From Mytilus galloprovincialis (lineage: Eukaryota > Mollusca > Bivalvia > Mytilida > Mytilidae), in NCBI RefSeq assembly GCF_965363235.1, contig NC_134845.1, forward strand, positions 8,866,101 to 8,930,100: a stretch of DNA of 64,000 nucleotides, given 5' to 3'. The position numbers were made by a program, and so were the translations under genes. Shown one piece after another: positions 1-13,715 of the stretch; positions within the stretch are counted from its first letter, which is position 1, and the number at the start of each line of letters is the position of its first letter. The notes beneath the pieces are model-generated. The model searched no databases. It was not told the origin of the DNA and worked only from the letters and a program-made list of their open reading frames with translations.

Positions 1-898
1 AACGTGCTGATCTTCTTTGCACCATTTCTATCTGTTTGATGTGGTTTTCTTGATATGGATCCCATGCACTGCTTGCGTATTCAACGTTTGGTCTGATAAT
101 GGCTTGATATGCTCTTTTCTTAATTTCTTCTGGGAATTTGCCGATGTTTCTCCTCAGAAAGCCTAATGATTTATTTGCCTTTGCCGTGATGTTATTGATG
201 TGTATATCCCATTTCAGATTGTTGGTAAACTGAACTCCTAAATATGGGTTTTGGCTTACATTTTCTAAAACTTGGCCATGCATATGATAGTTATGTAATA
301 TAGGTTTTTTCTTGTTGGTTATTCTTAGAACATAACATTTTGAAGCATTAAATTTCATCTGCCATTTAGATGCCCAGTCAATCAATTTATCTAGATCTTT
401 TTGTAGTTGGTTACAGTCATCTTTGCAGTCTATTGCTAGGTATAATAGGCTGTCATCTGCAAAGAGACGCAACTTTGACTTGATGTCATCCCCAATATCA
501 TTGATGTACAAAAGAAACATCAATGGACCTAAAACTGTACCTTGGGGTACTCCTGATTTTACAAAGGCATTTGTAGATGTTTCGCCTTCAACTGCTACAC
601 ACTGCTGTCGTTGTGTGAGCCAGGCCTTTACCCACTCTATTATTTTGCCATTTATTCCATAGTGCTCTAGTTTCCGCAGAAGCCGTATGTGAGGCACTAC
701 ATCAAATGCTTTGCTGAAATCTAATATTAGCATATCCACTTGCTCTTTTTTATCTAGATGTTTTGCGATATCTTCAATTGTTGTTACTAATTGAGATTCG
801 CATGATCTTTTCTGTCTGAAGCCGTGTTGGTAATCGACTAATATGTCATATTTTTCAAGATGTTGCATAATGTGTTTGAAAATGATTGTCGGTTGTTT
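1..898 (-). mobile_element. Non-LTR retrotransposon (LINE) reverse transcriptase fragment, 5'-truncated, open at the window edge
   Basis: Read on the minus strand, the segment gives one continuous reverse-transcriptase frame with the hallmark motifs in order: HGFRQKRSCESQL, DFSKAFDVVPH, GVPQGTVLGPLMFLLYIND, the catalytic LFADDS box near 440-465, then SNPYLGVQFTNNLKWDIH and a thumb-like stretch up to the left edge. These match jockey/CR1-type LINEs. Homology starts abruptly near 898, inside the early RT motifs, with no endonuclease domain to the right, which is the usual product of incomplete reverse transcription. The rest of ORF2 and the 3' end lie outside the window. No stop was seen in the part I read, so the copy may be fairly young. 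Confidence 0.9.
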
Positions 899-1071
899 GT
901 CAAAATTTTCAACATTTGTTTAGAGAAAATATGATTGTTTTTCAACTTCGAAAACATATAGGTAACCACATTTAAATGTTATGAATATTAGATAAATTAT
1001 CTTATTATAATTCTATTTACTATTTCGAAATATTGAATAGTATGAAAGCTGCCCAAAGAAATGTCTAAACC

Positions 1072-1590
1072 TTACACTGAAAAGTATAGTTCAGTTTGGT
1101 GGCATGTTTGGAAACAAACATTCCGTAACATATCTTCATTTCCTTGTTGTTCTACAAGTGACTTCAAAATTCTCGTATCATCAACGGCATTATGAAGTGA
1201 AAACTTTTCCGCTGGTAAATAAAATGAAGCGAGGTCCTTTAACTTGTGATTTCTTAGAGCTGGTTTGATTTTTTTAAACATCACACAAGTGTCTGCAAAA
1301 CCTGTCACGACAGAAGAAAAAAGCTCCCATAGTTGAAAATCAACTAACTGCTTATACAAAATCTGTGCATCATATTTGTGACAATAGTGTGCAGCTAAAA
1401 TGATTGGTCTTCTGAGGGATTTTAAAAAGTGTATAAAATCATTCAAGGCTTCAGGTGGCTCCTTGCTTGTAACTTCTTGTCCTCTATAACATAATGTTGA
1501 TGACTTCCTGTCATATTTGAGGTACGTGTTTTCCAAAGCCCATGTCATCAGACTGTGCAGCAATCTGGGTCAACGATTCTGTCTTGACAT
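1072..1590 (-). pseudogene. PML-like DEDDh 3'-5' exonuclease domain, broken exon
   Basis: The minus-strand frame of 163 codons holds two exonuclease blocks: AAHYCHKYDAQIL (the H-x5-D block) and FSLHNAVDDTRIL (H-x-A-x-x-D, the last catalytic H and D). Similar domains occur in PML isoform I and in many mollusc proteins. Just upstream, after a good acceptor (tgtgtatag at 1591), another frame reads DVKTESLTQIAAQS, which resembles the DxE block (DLETT...ITQIAA). The two parts are in different frames, and the glutamate of DxE is lysine here. With both a frameshift and a lost catalytic residue I call it a relic. Neighbouring exons were not found. A sequencing error could explain the frameshift but not the lysine. 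Confidence 0.6.
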
Positions 1591-1751
1591 CTATACACAG
1601 AAAATGAAATTAAAGATAAATTACACTGTGAAGATTTGTAATTCAAAATATGAAGGAAGAAAATCCTATGAAGTATGAGTTTTACAATAAACTTATTCTG
1701 AAATACTAAATTCCATGACACACAGCTCATAAACTTGGCAATTAAACACAT

Positions 1752-2269
1752 GACGTCAGTAAAGTGGAGATAAGCGATTACCTTACTTCAGATGTTGCTC
1801 AAATTACATGCCATGTGATCACTTTGCTTACATTTTATTTTATAATATTTTAGAGCAACGGGTTTACTACTAGGTGTAACTTTGTGTAGGTTGGAGAAGA
1901 TAGGACGAAGTTAAAAAAAAATATTCATTTGGCCAAATACATTTGGAGTAATGTATATATTTTTAATTATGGTCGAATTTCCAAAAAAAATCAAATATAA
2001 GGTTATTCACGCTTCTCAAATAGTATATTTCAATGTCGCTTTGTGGAATCTTGTATATTCGAAGAAAGGTGCTGTAAATATTGATCCACATCGTTACGTC
2101 TGTTCGTCCGTTTATCTGTCTTATAGAATAGTGTGTATTATCGTCTTTATTAGTGACGTGTTTACATTAATTGTCAATTGCAATGAATTGAGTATTCTTA
2201 TATTTAAACTTCATTAAAACCATCATCATCATCACCATTGTATATTTTGTTTGTTCATTTAATATACAT
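1752..2269. other. Gene-free stretch
   Basis: AT-rich sequence. The one open frame here (1951-2217, plus) has no recognisable composition or motif, and I see no splice-supported exon. Confidence 0.5.
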
Positions 2270-2640
2270 GTTTCACCTCTCTCTAATTTCAGGGTGAGGG
2301 TTTGGCGCCAACAAACAAGTTTAGTCCCACCACATGTCTGTCCCAAGTCAAGAGCGTGTAATTCAATGGTTGTCATTTGTTGCTGTATATCACATTTATT
2401 TTCCGTTTACTGTTTTGTAAATAAATAATACTGTTAGTTTCTCAATTGACTTGTTATACACTTGTCTTTTTTTAGCCTTTTATAGCAGACTATATGGTAT
2501 AGGCTTGGTCATTGTAGAAGGCCGTACGGTGATCTAAACTTGTAAACTTCTTTTGTCATTTGGTCTCTTGTGGAGAATTGTCTTATTGTCTCATTGTCAA
2601 TCATATCTCATTTTCTTATTTTTATACAATCTTCCTTTTT
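2270..2640 (+). repeat. Dispersed repeat family A, near full-length old copy
   Basis: Starts near GGTGAGGGTTTGGCGCCAAC and ends in a block shaped like TTTGGTCTCTTGTGGAGA then TTGTCTCATTG and a T-rich tail. Related pieces recur at 9245-9440, 21150-21310, 28250-28560, 38861-39040 and 48890-49020, always ending in the same block. It has no open frame and no RNA polymerase III boxes that I can assign. I recognise it as a common mussel repeat. Confidence 0.7.
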
Positions 2641-5499
2641 CGTCTTTTTATTCCTATTCTGTAGGTATCTGCTATTTTGGTTTGACAATTTGTTTTTGAC
2701 ATTTCCGTTTTGTATTCAGATATGAACATCCCAAATTTTAATGAGCCAGATGTGCATTTCGACTATAAATGCTTCTCCAGTTATGCTCGAGGCTAAAATA
2801 TTTAAAAATCCAAAACTCATTGAAACACTGAACTGCTTATAAACTAAAAGGACAAACGGTTTACCCTGTAAATATCGTATTGTAATGTTAATGAGAGTTC
2901 ATTTAACTATCTTTCTTATCCTAGAGGATACATACCTAAACCTGTTGTTTCAAGGTCAAAGTACACAATGATTGGTGGTTCGTCTGTTTTTCTTTTCTTT
3001 TCTTAAGTGTAAAAATATAGTTAATTGCAAAAATCCTATCATAAAATATCGATGACATTTTCACATATTCTTAATGCTATCCAATGGTAATTAAAACGAT
3101 TGAATAAACGAATAAAAGGTGTTTGTTATAATCACATGACTTCAAAGGCATTAATACCTTATCATATACCATGACGAAAAGTATATAGACATTATGTACG
3201 CTATTGGTGTCACATTTCGTAACGCCGTTTGCTAACGTCAAAACCGTTCATGTTCTATTGACGTGTTGTAATATTACATTCAAAATCGCCAATAACCTAC
3301 ACTCAGGCGAAGTTTTCATAAACAAATTAAGTTGTTATGAGTAAGTTAATACTTTGTTATTGCTATATATGCAAAAGAATGCATCGCATTCTGAATTATT
3401 TATGAGAAATACGTTAATATACAAAATACAAATAACCAAAAAAATCGGGCAATAATTAAATATTTACTCATGCATGATAATATTTACCTTGTGTGTTTTT
3501 TTAATTACCGATTTGTCACTATCAGGACGATTGGAATCCATTTATGTTAGGAATAAACGCAAATTTCAATCAAATTGAACAAATGTACATAAAAAAGAAA
3601 AAAACGTAATAATGACTTGAATTCTTTATTGACATAGCAATATATAGTGTTCTATGAACGCAATTTCTCAAAAATGTATTTTTATTTTCAGTTTCCAGTT
3701 TGATTAAGATAACCTAATTGTAACCCGTACATTCAAAAATAAAGTTATCAATTTACAGTACAAAGGTTTGGTCGTGTTCATTTAAGTACAAATGTAAAGT
3801 ATTCCAGTCATTTAAAATAAAAATTGGTTATCTCATGGTTTTTTTATTTACATATTTATGTTAATTCGTAACAAAATGTTCTGAAAAGTAATGGAAAAAC
3901 AAAGACATCGGAAAACCTTAAAAACGATGATACAAAGCCATGTGTAAAAAGTACAATTCAAGTTTCTAGTCAATTTTGGAAACCGGCCAAGGTACACAAT
4001 CGTGAATCTGTTTGTTTGTTGAATGTTCATAAGGTAACGACCGTAAATTTTCATATATTCCAAAAACAATAACACAAACATTGTATTGAACACGTTATGT
4101 GAGTTGCAAGTTCATGGGACAACAACTGTATGATTAACAATCTTGAAACAAAACTTTTACACAATGCATTTACGTGTTCAGCTAAGAACACAATCTGAAA
4201 AAAACCTTAACTAAGCATATATATTTTTCAAACGTAGTAGGTGGGTTTCACGATTTATATGATTTTTTTTTATCAAATCGTCCAATTTTGTTTTTCGCAT
4301 TGCTTTGTACAGTGGTATCTCATCCATTTATGCAATTTCGCCCGCCTCCTTTTCCAAAATCCCTGGTTTTCTAATTTATCACATTGACGTGAACAAAGAC
4401 TGCATGTTCTAGCATTTAAATTTCAAAACTAATGCAAACCCAAATGTCTGCCTAAATCAGGACAGACAAACGGTCGGACAAACGGATTTACACATACCCA
4501 AAAAGATCCAAAACTTAATACTCTATACTTTCGTAGGGCTGAGCATACAAATATTTCAAGCAGACACAATTTAGCAATGTTTATTCAAATACACAATGTA
4601 CTAACATTTAGCCAAAAATGTACCGCTTTTTATGAAGCCCATGCACATTTACAAATATTGATTAATTAAATGAGTCAATATATTTGCATTACATAGATGT
4701 TCATAACAAAACGCCATCATTTTGATTGGGAGATAACCATTACTCGGTACTTTAAAATGAAACCGAAATCATCAAATCATTGATATAACTCAGATAATCC
4801 CAAAACTGGTGGTTAACGAATTAAAGATAGAGCTTAAAATTTCACAGATGAACCAATAGCATAAATTGGTCGATTTAGAAGTAACAATTGATCTGCCCAG
4901 TAAGCAATGCACCACTAGAAAGGATCACATTCAGTGGGAACTTGCGGAAATTGCGGTTTGTACTTTGAACCAAAAGTTGCCTTTTGTACAGGACAATTTA
5001 AAAGACAAGAAAAACATGTTTTAAATGAATAGCTCATTTTGGTGGTTTTCATGTAAAAAATAAAATCAAGGTCCTGGGTAAACAAAATAATACGAGAACA
5101 AAAAAAGGAATATATATATAACAAAATCACCAACTATTTTTGTATGAGTTTTTTCTTTATAGTTTTGTGTAATGAAATATACAAGATATAGTTCATAAAC
5201 AAGATTTTTTGTAAACATAGCATTTTATTTTCTGTTTCGATCCATGTAACCTGGTTATTTAAAAGTTATATATCAATGTATGTCATCAACATCTTTGAAG
5301 GACAAGGTACAAACTATGTTTGAAGGGCAACCTACAAATAAGAGAAAACATGGATACTAAATAATATTTCATAATGCCTAATAATAAAGGAAATATTGAC
5401 TAATTGTATAACTTTTAGTGTAGTCATGGACAGCATTCGCTGATCCTATCTTGTCCTTTACAATGACTATATAGCCGTAGTTTCAGTGACAGTTAATTG
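2641..5499. other. Gene-free stretch with faint repeat remnants
   Basis: No exon or RNA gene can be supported. Around 4450-4560 there is a remnant with GGACAGACAAACGGTCGGAC followed by a degenerate gggcataa-like end, related to the intronic piece at 13140-13490. The short open frames at 3848-4093 and 4915-5133 look like chance in AT-rich DNA. Confidence 0.5.
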
Positions 5500-6040
5500 A
5501 AAAAACGACAATTGTGTTCTTTTCCAAGTGCTTTTGGTCTAATACATGGTCTTGTTGATGATCATTGTTACTGACGTTGTTAATCATCTTGATTACGTGT
5601 TATAGTCCTCTTTAATTTGTCTTTGTAATTATTAACCTTTACTGTTTTGTTCATTTTTGGCAATATCCTTTTGTCATGGTCGGTACTTATACGTCCTTCC
5701 ATTGTATCATTTTGTTGAGGTCATTATGTTGATTAAAACACAATGTTGACTGCCGTACCCCTTTTTTTTTACATTTTAACCTATTATTTCTGTTAATTTT
5801 GTTATTAGATTATTGTCAATACAATGGAATTTTATGAAACTGTCACACAAGTGAGAGTTTTACCTAGCTATAAAACTAGGTAAAACCGTAATTTTCTACA
5901 CAAGGAAATACATGTACCAAGCCAGGAGAATGACATTGGTTTCCATTTTTTTTATTTGTTGAACTTTTGATTTTGCCTTTGGTAAGTAACATTTTGAAAT
6001 TTCCTTGGAGTTTGATATTTTTGTTATTCTACTTCATACG
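5500..6040 (+). repeat. Dispersed repeat family B, old copy
   Basis: The core reads like ACTGTCACACAAGTGAGAG, then CTAGCTATAAAACTAGGT, then a CCAAGCCAGGAGAATGACA block and a GAGCTTTTGATTTTGCC-like block. Better preserved copies lie at 10270-10520 (plus) and 21780-21915 (minus). It is non-coding. Confidence 0.65.
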
Positions 6041-7499
6041 TATGATCTCCATGTTTGCATCCGATCAGATTCATTGTGTATATTTTATTAAATTTACCAA
6101 TTCTACATATTAGATTGTTTGCAAATGCACTTTACTCTGCGAATAGAGCAAAATGTCACATCATTATACTTCACATTACGAATAGTGTATTTATCTATTT
6201 TCAATTTTGGATAAGGTTGATGTTCGAGTTTCTGACAACAGATCATGAACCATGCCATTTTTAAATATGGGATAAAGTCCATGTTAATTAAAGATCACAT
6301 CTAACACTAATATTTTGCCTCCTATCAATCAGGAAGAAATGAGCATCGATTGTAATACCTCTCATAAATCATTCTCACTAAATTTGGGTAAATTCGACAA
6401 ACACTTCTAAATTATAATCCTGGTACCTTTGATAACTATTCAAAGAAGGAAATGTGATTTTCTCTTGGAAATCTCTTTGCCAAAAATAACAGCAAATGAG
6501 GATCATTCACAGTGGAAATTTTCAATAATTTTAAGCCTTATAGATTTTTTAAAATGAACAATCAAATTGATATGATGTATCTGGTAGCCCTGGTTTAAGA
6601 GGAGACCATGGTTATTGTCTGCATCAATTGGAGGATAACTGACAACAGCTCACATTGTCCTTAGAACAAGCTAGGGTAACTTAAAACTACTTGAAATCAA
6701 TCAATGACTTAGGAACCATGAGATTTCAATTTTAATTGGACACAATAAGAAACTGACATTGAGGATACTCAATGTATTATTCTTGCATAGTTGGGATTAA
6801 TGATTTTCTAGAATATACAAAAGTCTCTATGCAACATAAACTCACATGTAACTTTACCAGAAATGAAATTCAACGATCAAATATAGGTTTTGTGTGAAAT
6901 CAATTGTCATTCAACAGTTCGAACTCCCCAATAGACATTATAAAAAGGACTTTCATATTTCACTATGTTTCACACATAATTAAGTTGAGGCTTTTCCACT
7001 ACTTTGGGAGAAGATGAAGCATTAAAAGTGATAGAATTCTTATCTTTGGTTGGGTTGTTGTCTCTTTGACACATTTCCCATTTATATAAGCTCAGAATAA
7101 TGCTTTATGTCTCTGGAGTCATAAGAAATATATATCTGATTTTAAAATAAAACAAACAAATTTGAATACACATTTTATTATTGTTCTTTCAATGAAATAA
7201 ATAACCTAATCTGTCATCATGTGGTTTCTCACTCACCACCGATAATATATCATCAATAAAAATTAAATCGCCTTCAATTTGTATATCACACAAACAGCAA
7301 CCCCAGAAAAATGGCATAAAAAACAAACTTTACATCATCATATAGCTTACAATAAGATGGGTCTGTTCTTTCACATGGACTTTTGATTATAATTTTGTCT
7401 ACCAATAACCTAGTGATTAAGTCCTGGATATAATTTACCAAGTCTGTTAGGGAAATAACTATAAAACAACAATACTTTTTTTTAATGTAGTTTAAGTAT
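6041..7499. other. Gene-free stretch
   Basis: No supported gene. The end of the repeat family with GTTGTTGTCTCTTTGACACA lies near 7040-7090 as an isolated remnant. Confidence 0.5.
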
Positions 7500-7529
7500 A
7501 AAGTAATCTAAGCTTTTGACTATAATATG

Positions 7530-7990
7530 GAGACGAAGTCCCCAATAACAGTAGAAAAATCAATAAAAAAAAAAAAAAACAATCGGGGAAACTCACCCGA
7601 AATTTTCATTGTACTAATGAACTCAAAATCGTTCAATTTTTTGGATGTCATGTTTTGAATTCCTGCATCTGCGCAGAAATGTACAATGTACTTCCTTTTT
7701 CCGGTCTCGTTTGTATGAAACTTTGAGTAAAATATATATTTATCAGTCTAGTATAAAATAGAAAGGAACGCAATACCAATTTCATTTTTAATAATTTCTT
7801 GATATGAAAAAACGTACCTGATGATAGCGTTTCTTTGTTTATATTGCATATGACGTCATAACTTAAATAATATCACAACTAAAATCCTAACAACAGAATC
7901 AAAATTGGAAACGTTACGGTATTTCCGTTTCTTTTTTTTAACAAATATTTAAGTTACAAAAAACTAATTCATACAGACTTGTCCCCATTT
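7530..7990 (+). repeat. Old dispersed repeat shared with 12785-13090
   Basis: Contains GGAAACGTTACGGTATTTCC next to an AACAACAGAATC block. The same pair occurs in the opposite orientation at 12865-12920 (GGAAATACCATAACGTTTCC and the cctgttgttagg block). Boundaries are approximate. No coding capacity was seen. Confidence 0.45.
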
Positions 7991-8279
7991 ACAGGTAATG
8001 CCTGCCTCATATTATAATCTTATGAGGTTTACAGCTTATTTTCAGTGTTTGAAACAAGTCAGAATGATTCTTTTAAATATTTCAATTCTATTAGATGCAT
8101 ACATTTTTAACATTTCTTTTTCTTATTTTAAATGTCGGATGATTTTGATATGGATTGAAAGAAGAATCTGCACAGGAAGGTGTAGCTTATCTTATACTGA
8201 AGTTTGACATAACTTTTACCAGAAACAGGCATTGAAAATGTTTCAATATTACAAAAATATTATGTAATTATATGTTATT

Positions 8280-8778
8280 TAACATCATGTCTATTTTATT
8301 TTTAAAAGAAAATACATTTCCTGTATTCAAATATAAATGTACAAATACTTTAAGCTTTTAAATGGAAAAATAAATTATAAGTTAATTTGAATACATGCTA
8401 AAGAGTAGAAAATAACATATAGCATAAAGTATCTGAGAAAATGTTCAATCATGAACAGATACTTATCTAAAAAAATCCATTCTTCACAATTTATTCAGAT
8501 ATGATTGATTGTTGGTTGCTTAAAATCCAGACGCATTAGGATTTGATATTTCATTGTTAAATAACTTCAGTAAATCATATACAACAATGCTTATCAAGTC
8601 AATATATGTAAAATCTCTAACTTCATCTACATTGTAGTTTAAAAAATCCTCATAAATTAACATCATATATTTACAACTGAGTATGAGATAAAAGAGTCTA
8701 ACAAAAATGTCAGGTAACTGTTCACTCGTCATATCTATACATCCATATAAATAACCTATCCTAGTTGATACCAGAGTG
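8280..8778 (-). other. Probable 3' untranslated region of SLX4
   Basis: This lies directly downstream (minus strand) of the SLX4 stop codon at 8779. A candidate AATAAA poly(A) signal is present on the minus strand near 8294-8299. A 70-codon open frame at 8520-8732 shows no known motif. The end of the transcript cannot be set from sequence alone. Confidence 0.4.
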
Positions 8779-11700
8779 TTAGGAAGGATTCAGTTTCTTT
8801 CTCCCCCTTCCTTGACCTTTGACAGGACTACTTTTAGTTGGACTGTTTTCAGTGGCCTTTCTTTTAGTTGGACTGTTTTCAGTGGCCTTTCTTTTCTTTG
8901 GACTTCGTCTTTTCTTCTTTGGACTTTTTCTCATGTTCTTCATTGTAAAGGTAATACACTTAAATGGATTAAACAACATTTATAATACATTAATTATTTT
9001 ACATTTCAAATTTTCAGGTAATTTTAATACCTTGTTTTAAACTTAATTGTGAACAACAGAAAACCACTGGATAGAAATCTTTCATATTGCACATCTCTGT
9101 AACTTCATTTCCCATTCAGTCAGACTTTCATATCCAGCAATCTCTAAAAGCCTTTGAAATCAAGCAAAGATGTAACCCTACAGGAGGGACCATAATTAAT
9201 TCAAACAATGTAATCAGTATATTTTTCAATACCGATCTGTTCCATGAATAAGGCCTTTAGTTTTTTCGTTTGATTTGTTTTACATTGTCATTTTGGGGCC
9301 TTTCATAGCAGACTATGTGGTGTGGGCTTTGCTCATTGTTGAAGGGCCTACAGTGACCTATAGTTGTTAATTTCTGTGTCATTTTGGTCTCTTTTGGAGA
9401 GTTGTCTCATTGGCTATCATACCACATGTTCTTTTATATAAATATGCATTTTCTGTTTATCAATCTTGACAACTAAATAGTTAACTCGAAGATTTGAGTT
9501 TGCAATGAATCTAAACTTTGCATTTGCTAAGAGAAGACAACTAACAAAATCAAGCTAAATTCATCCTGATCATAAAATACTTTCATCAAGGTCAAAAGTA
9601 TAAAATATTTAAATCTTTTCTAAAACTCATTCTTAAGACATTTTGTAAATATAATTCATGTCTTAATCAAATTTTTCCATATTTTAACTATATTCTCATG
9701 AATGGGAATTAGAAAAGAACTCACAAATCATTTTGATTTCTTATATTTAAATATAATCTGCATATTTCCATTTAAGAATAGTTTAGGATACACTCCAGTT
9801 AGTATCAATTCTAAATTAATCTTCTAACCTTATCATCTAAGAACTCTTTCAGCTTTTCCATAGAACATTTTATCTCTGCCTCAGTAATCTTCTGTTTCAA
9901 TACATCCAACTCTAAGGGCTAAAAACATAATATTAAACATTGTTTATCTTTTTACTTAAAACATTCAACATACACATTAACAATACATATATCACTGAGT
10001 AATATTGAATTTTAAATTGAAGATTTAATACAAACCTACGTACAAATAAAACAATTGATTTCACTATAAAATCTCAAGACATAAACTACTGGTAGGTATA
10101 ACTTACAATTAATTTTATTTTTGAAATATTTTTTTCAGTTAAAAGAACCCTTTATTTTGTGTTGTTTGTGCAGTTTATTTTATAGATAAATAATGTAAAA
10201 GGTGTCCAAATCTTAAATTTTACAACTTGTTTAAGTTACTTCTCTATAAAGGACAGCAACTCAATGGATTTCAATTAAAAAATTATAGCAATTCCAATTT
10301 TATGCGACTGTCATACAAGTGGAAGTTTAGCTAGCTATAAAACCAGGTTTAATCCACAATTTTCTAAATAAAAAAATGCCAGTACCGAGTCAGGAATATG
10401 ACAGTTGTTATCTATTCCTTTGATGTCTCTGAGCTTTTGATGTTGCCATTTGATTACCGACTCTGTTTTAAATTTTCTTCAGAGTTTGGTATTTTCCTTA
10501 TATATCTTTTCAGTAGTGGTCTTTTGTTACTGTATATCAAATTCATATTTCTTTTTTTGATTTGTTCATTTATCAGGCTTTGTTTGACTTGTTTTACATT
10601 TTGTTCTGTTTTTCCTTTATAGTTTTGACAACTATTTGAATAAAAAAATAAAGTATGAGACACAATATGACATTACATAGCACGTATTCTACAACATTCA
10701 ATAAACCATGTCAGCAGTTTAAAAGTTGGGGTTCCAAGCGCCTTAATTCATTTTGTACACGAAGACTTTCAGTGGGGAAACACCAAAAACCATTTAGATA
10801 TAAACAATTCACCAAAGTTTTATGCTAATTGGTTAAAGTGTTTTAACCTAAGTGAACAACATGTTGACGATGGACACATGGATGAATGTACAATGGTAAA
10901 CCATAACAAATCCTATAAACAGGCATACAAACCAGTTGAACTAACAACAACAAAAATACAGAAAGTGCAAAATACAATTTGATACCATTCAGATTTTAGA
11001 GAGTTTTGTTAGAATTCAATTACTGATTTAGCCGAAAGTGTTACTGCCAAAATGAAAGTATATAATGGTACATTATTACCCTGCTGCTGTAAGTGTTGGT
11101 ATATATATAATAATAACATATTACCTCATACATAAGTATTCTGACTTGTATGTCAGGTTGTTTTCTGATAAATTCCATCAATTTGTCATTTAAACTCTGC
11201 TCCCCAGGCTGAAATACAAAGTATTATTATATATAAAAAGTGTATTTATATGAACTTTTAAATCTTAAAACATAAAAACAATTATTATACTGGAGTTAAT
11301 TATCTGGGTCCTGTGTTTGGTTACTTTAACAGAGTATATGAGCCCATATAACCTGTGAACTATAGTAAAGATCAACATAGCAATTTATTAAATATCAGAA
11401 CACTCTTATAATTGTTATTCTGGCTTTACAAAAGATTAAAGGGGTTTAAAGTCCCTGCAGGTGCCCCATCTCCTCTTTGATAGTTGGCTGAGGGGATATG
11501 AAAAACATAGAGGGAATATGAGCTCAAATGTGAATAATATAGAATTGCATAAAGTGAATTCATTTATTTTCGTGGATACCAATTTTCATGGATTAAGGAA
11601 AACTTACATATTCATGGATATTTAATTTCATGGTTTTGCCCAAGTCTGCATTGAAGCCTTTAGAAAATTTACGTTTTGTTTAACATTTAATTTTGTTGTT

Positions 11701-13715
11701 CATCTGTCAAATCCATGAAATCCACAAAAACTGGTATCCAACAAATAATAATGAATCCACAGTATTGACACTGTCCTCCACATTATTATTAAATATAATG
11801 GAAGATAGTTATTTAAAAGACCATACTGTTGATGCTACTTCATAATAAAATGATTTAAATTTTCTATAAATATCTTTCTTTTAATATTTTGATTTATTAT
11901 TATTTGTAGGGTACTAGTTTTTGTGGATTTTGCAGGTCTAGGTGGATTACAAATTTAAATAGTCAAAAAATATCAATACACTCTAGGAGTGCAGACTTTA
12001 GAAATTTTGTCTAAACTACAAATTTAAGTATCCACAAAGATACAACTTTCTCTCAAACCAAGAAAATTGGTACCCATGAAAATAAACAAATCAACAGCAT
12101 ACATGAAAATAAATGAACAGTGGCGGATCCAGGGGGAGGTTTCCGGGGGTTGGACCCCCTTTTTTTTTTGGACGGTCAATGCATTTGAATGGGGACATAG
12201 AGTTGGAAACCCCCCCCCCTTGTCCTGGGTTGGGAACCCCCTTTTTTTAAATGGCTGGATCCGCCCCTGAATGAATCAACAGCATACAGATTAATTAGTA
12301 ATCATCTTTAATGTAAACTAGTATCCCAAAAAAATGAATAGGAATTAAATCCATTTATATTTTAAATTTTTTAAAGCTACCATATAGCTTGTTATTTTTC
12401 GCAGTGTTGGAACAAAATCTCCAAAATAAATTCCACCAATATGAAAGTGCACATGCACATAGGTATTGAAAAAGTTTGAATCTGCCAAAATAAAAACTGT
12501 CAAAATATTTCGTTTACCTTTTTCAATGACAATGGTGAAATTTTAGACCCACAAAAATAACCCGCTATACAGTATGTTTTTATCTATATTAAAATACCTC
12601 TAGAGGTTGAGTTTCTTCTTCTGTACAAATCATTATACTCTCCTCTACTAAATCACTGAAATATTTATAAAACATTTGATAGTTCTTTCCAGATATTAAT
12701 TGCCATCCTAAAATTTCAAATGCTTATTTCAAAATATGAAAAATTGATTACTATCAGAGAATAAACTGTCATTGCCACTTATATAATATGAGGCAGGTGA
12801 TACTTGTAAAAGGGAACGAAGTCTGTATCAATAATTTGTTTTTTAATTCTAACATTTTAATGTTCAAAAAGAAATGGAAATACCATAACGTTTCCGATGT
12901 TGGTCCTGTTGTTAGGAATACTCAAAGTCTCACCACAAACGAAACTGGACGAAAGAAAGATTTCTGAGCAAATACAGGAAAATATAAAAGTTAGCAAAAA
13001 AACGATTTTGAGTTCATTAGTACATTGGAAATTATATGTATATTTTATTGTTTTTAGAAGAATCAAGAACGTGTACAAAGTTTTAAGTTGATTGGAATTT
13101 AACTCGATCAAAAACTATCTTGACCAAAAACTTTAACCTTAAGTGGGACAGACAGACAATCCGAGGAATAGACGGTTGCACAGACCAAAAAAACAATGCA
13201 CCCTCTACTATTGTATGTGATGCATAAAAATGAAGAATGAGTCTCCCTTTAGCATATCAGGTTAAAACAGGACAGAATTAGAAAACAGCAAAATCGACAC
13301 CATCATTCAAACTTAATCTGTGAATTATGGTAATAAGCTTTGTGTACAAGTTTCAAAACATTTGATGAAGGCAAACTAAAGTTATAGAACAGAAACTAAT
13401 TTTGGGATGTATGTAAGGATGGAGAGACAAACAAAGGTAAAACTTAATGTCCCTTCAACTCCGTCAGGGGCATGAAAATTGGTAATAAAACCAGAGAATG
13501 ACAGAAATTGATAGCAATATAGATTAGAACAATATAATTTGTTCTGGTAATATCATATATATACCTGTTCTGTGATTCCTGGCTGTCATTCAAACTGTCT
13601 TCTAATTCATCCTCGTCGTCATCATCATCATTATCATCTACATTATTATCAGTGTCAGCCTTTCTAATATCTGTATTTTCATCAACCTCATCTTCAAATT
13701 CACTGTCTGTTTCAT
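8779..13715 (-). CDS. SLX4: SLX4 exons 17-21: acidic linker and SLX1-binding C-terminal domain
   Basis: Exon 17 (13565-13715) encodes a strongly acidic run beginning YETDSEFEDE. Exon 18 (12598-12655) is a short linker. Exons 19 (11125-11208) and 20 (9829-9918) encode LNDKLMEFIRKQPDIQVRIL and PLELDVLKQKITEAE ... LKEFLDDK, matching the conserved C-terminal domain that binds SLX1. Exon 21 (8779-8958) starts with CITFTMKN, the counterpart of the vertebrate CITFTT block. It ends in a basic tail with two copies of RKATENSPTK and a stop at 8779. Confidence 0.9.

Noticed and set aside
3740-4770. Possible large inverted-end element (GGTTATCTC near 3825 and GAGATAACC near 4728)
   Set aside because: Only about 10 bases match well and the flanking parts do not pair convincingly.
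8520-8732. Minus-strand 70-codon open frame
   Set aside because: It lies in the probable SLX4 3' untranslated region, shows no motif and has AT-driven composition.
8776-9040. Two plus-strand open frames opposite the SLX4 last exon
   Set aside because: They are shadows of the lysine-rich exon 21 and its internal duplication.
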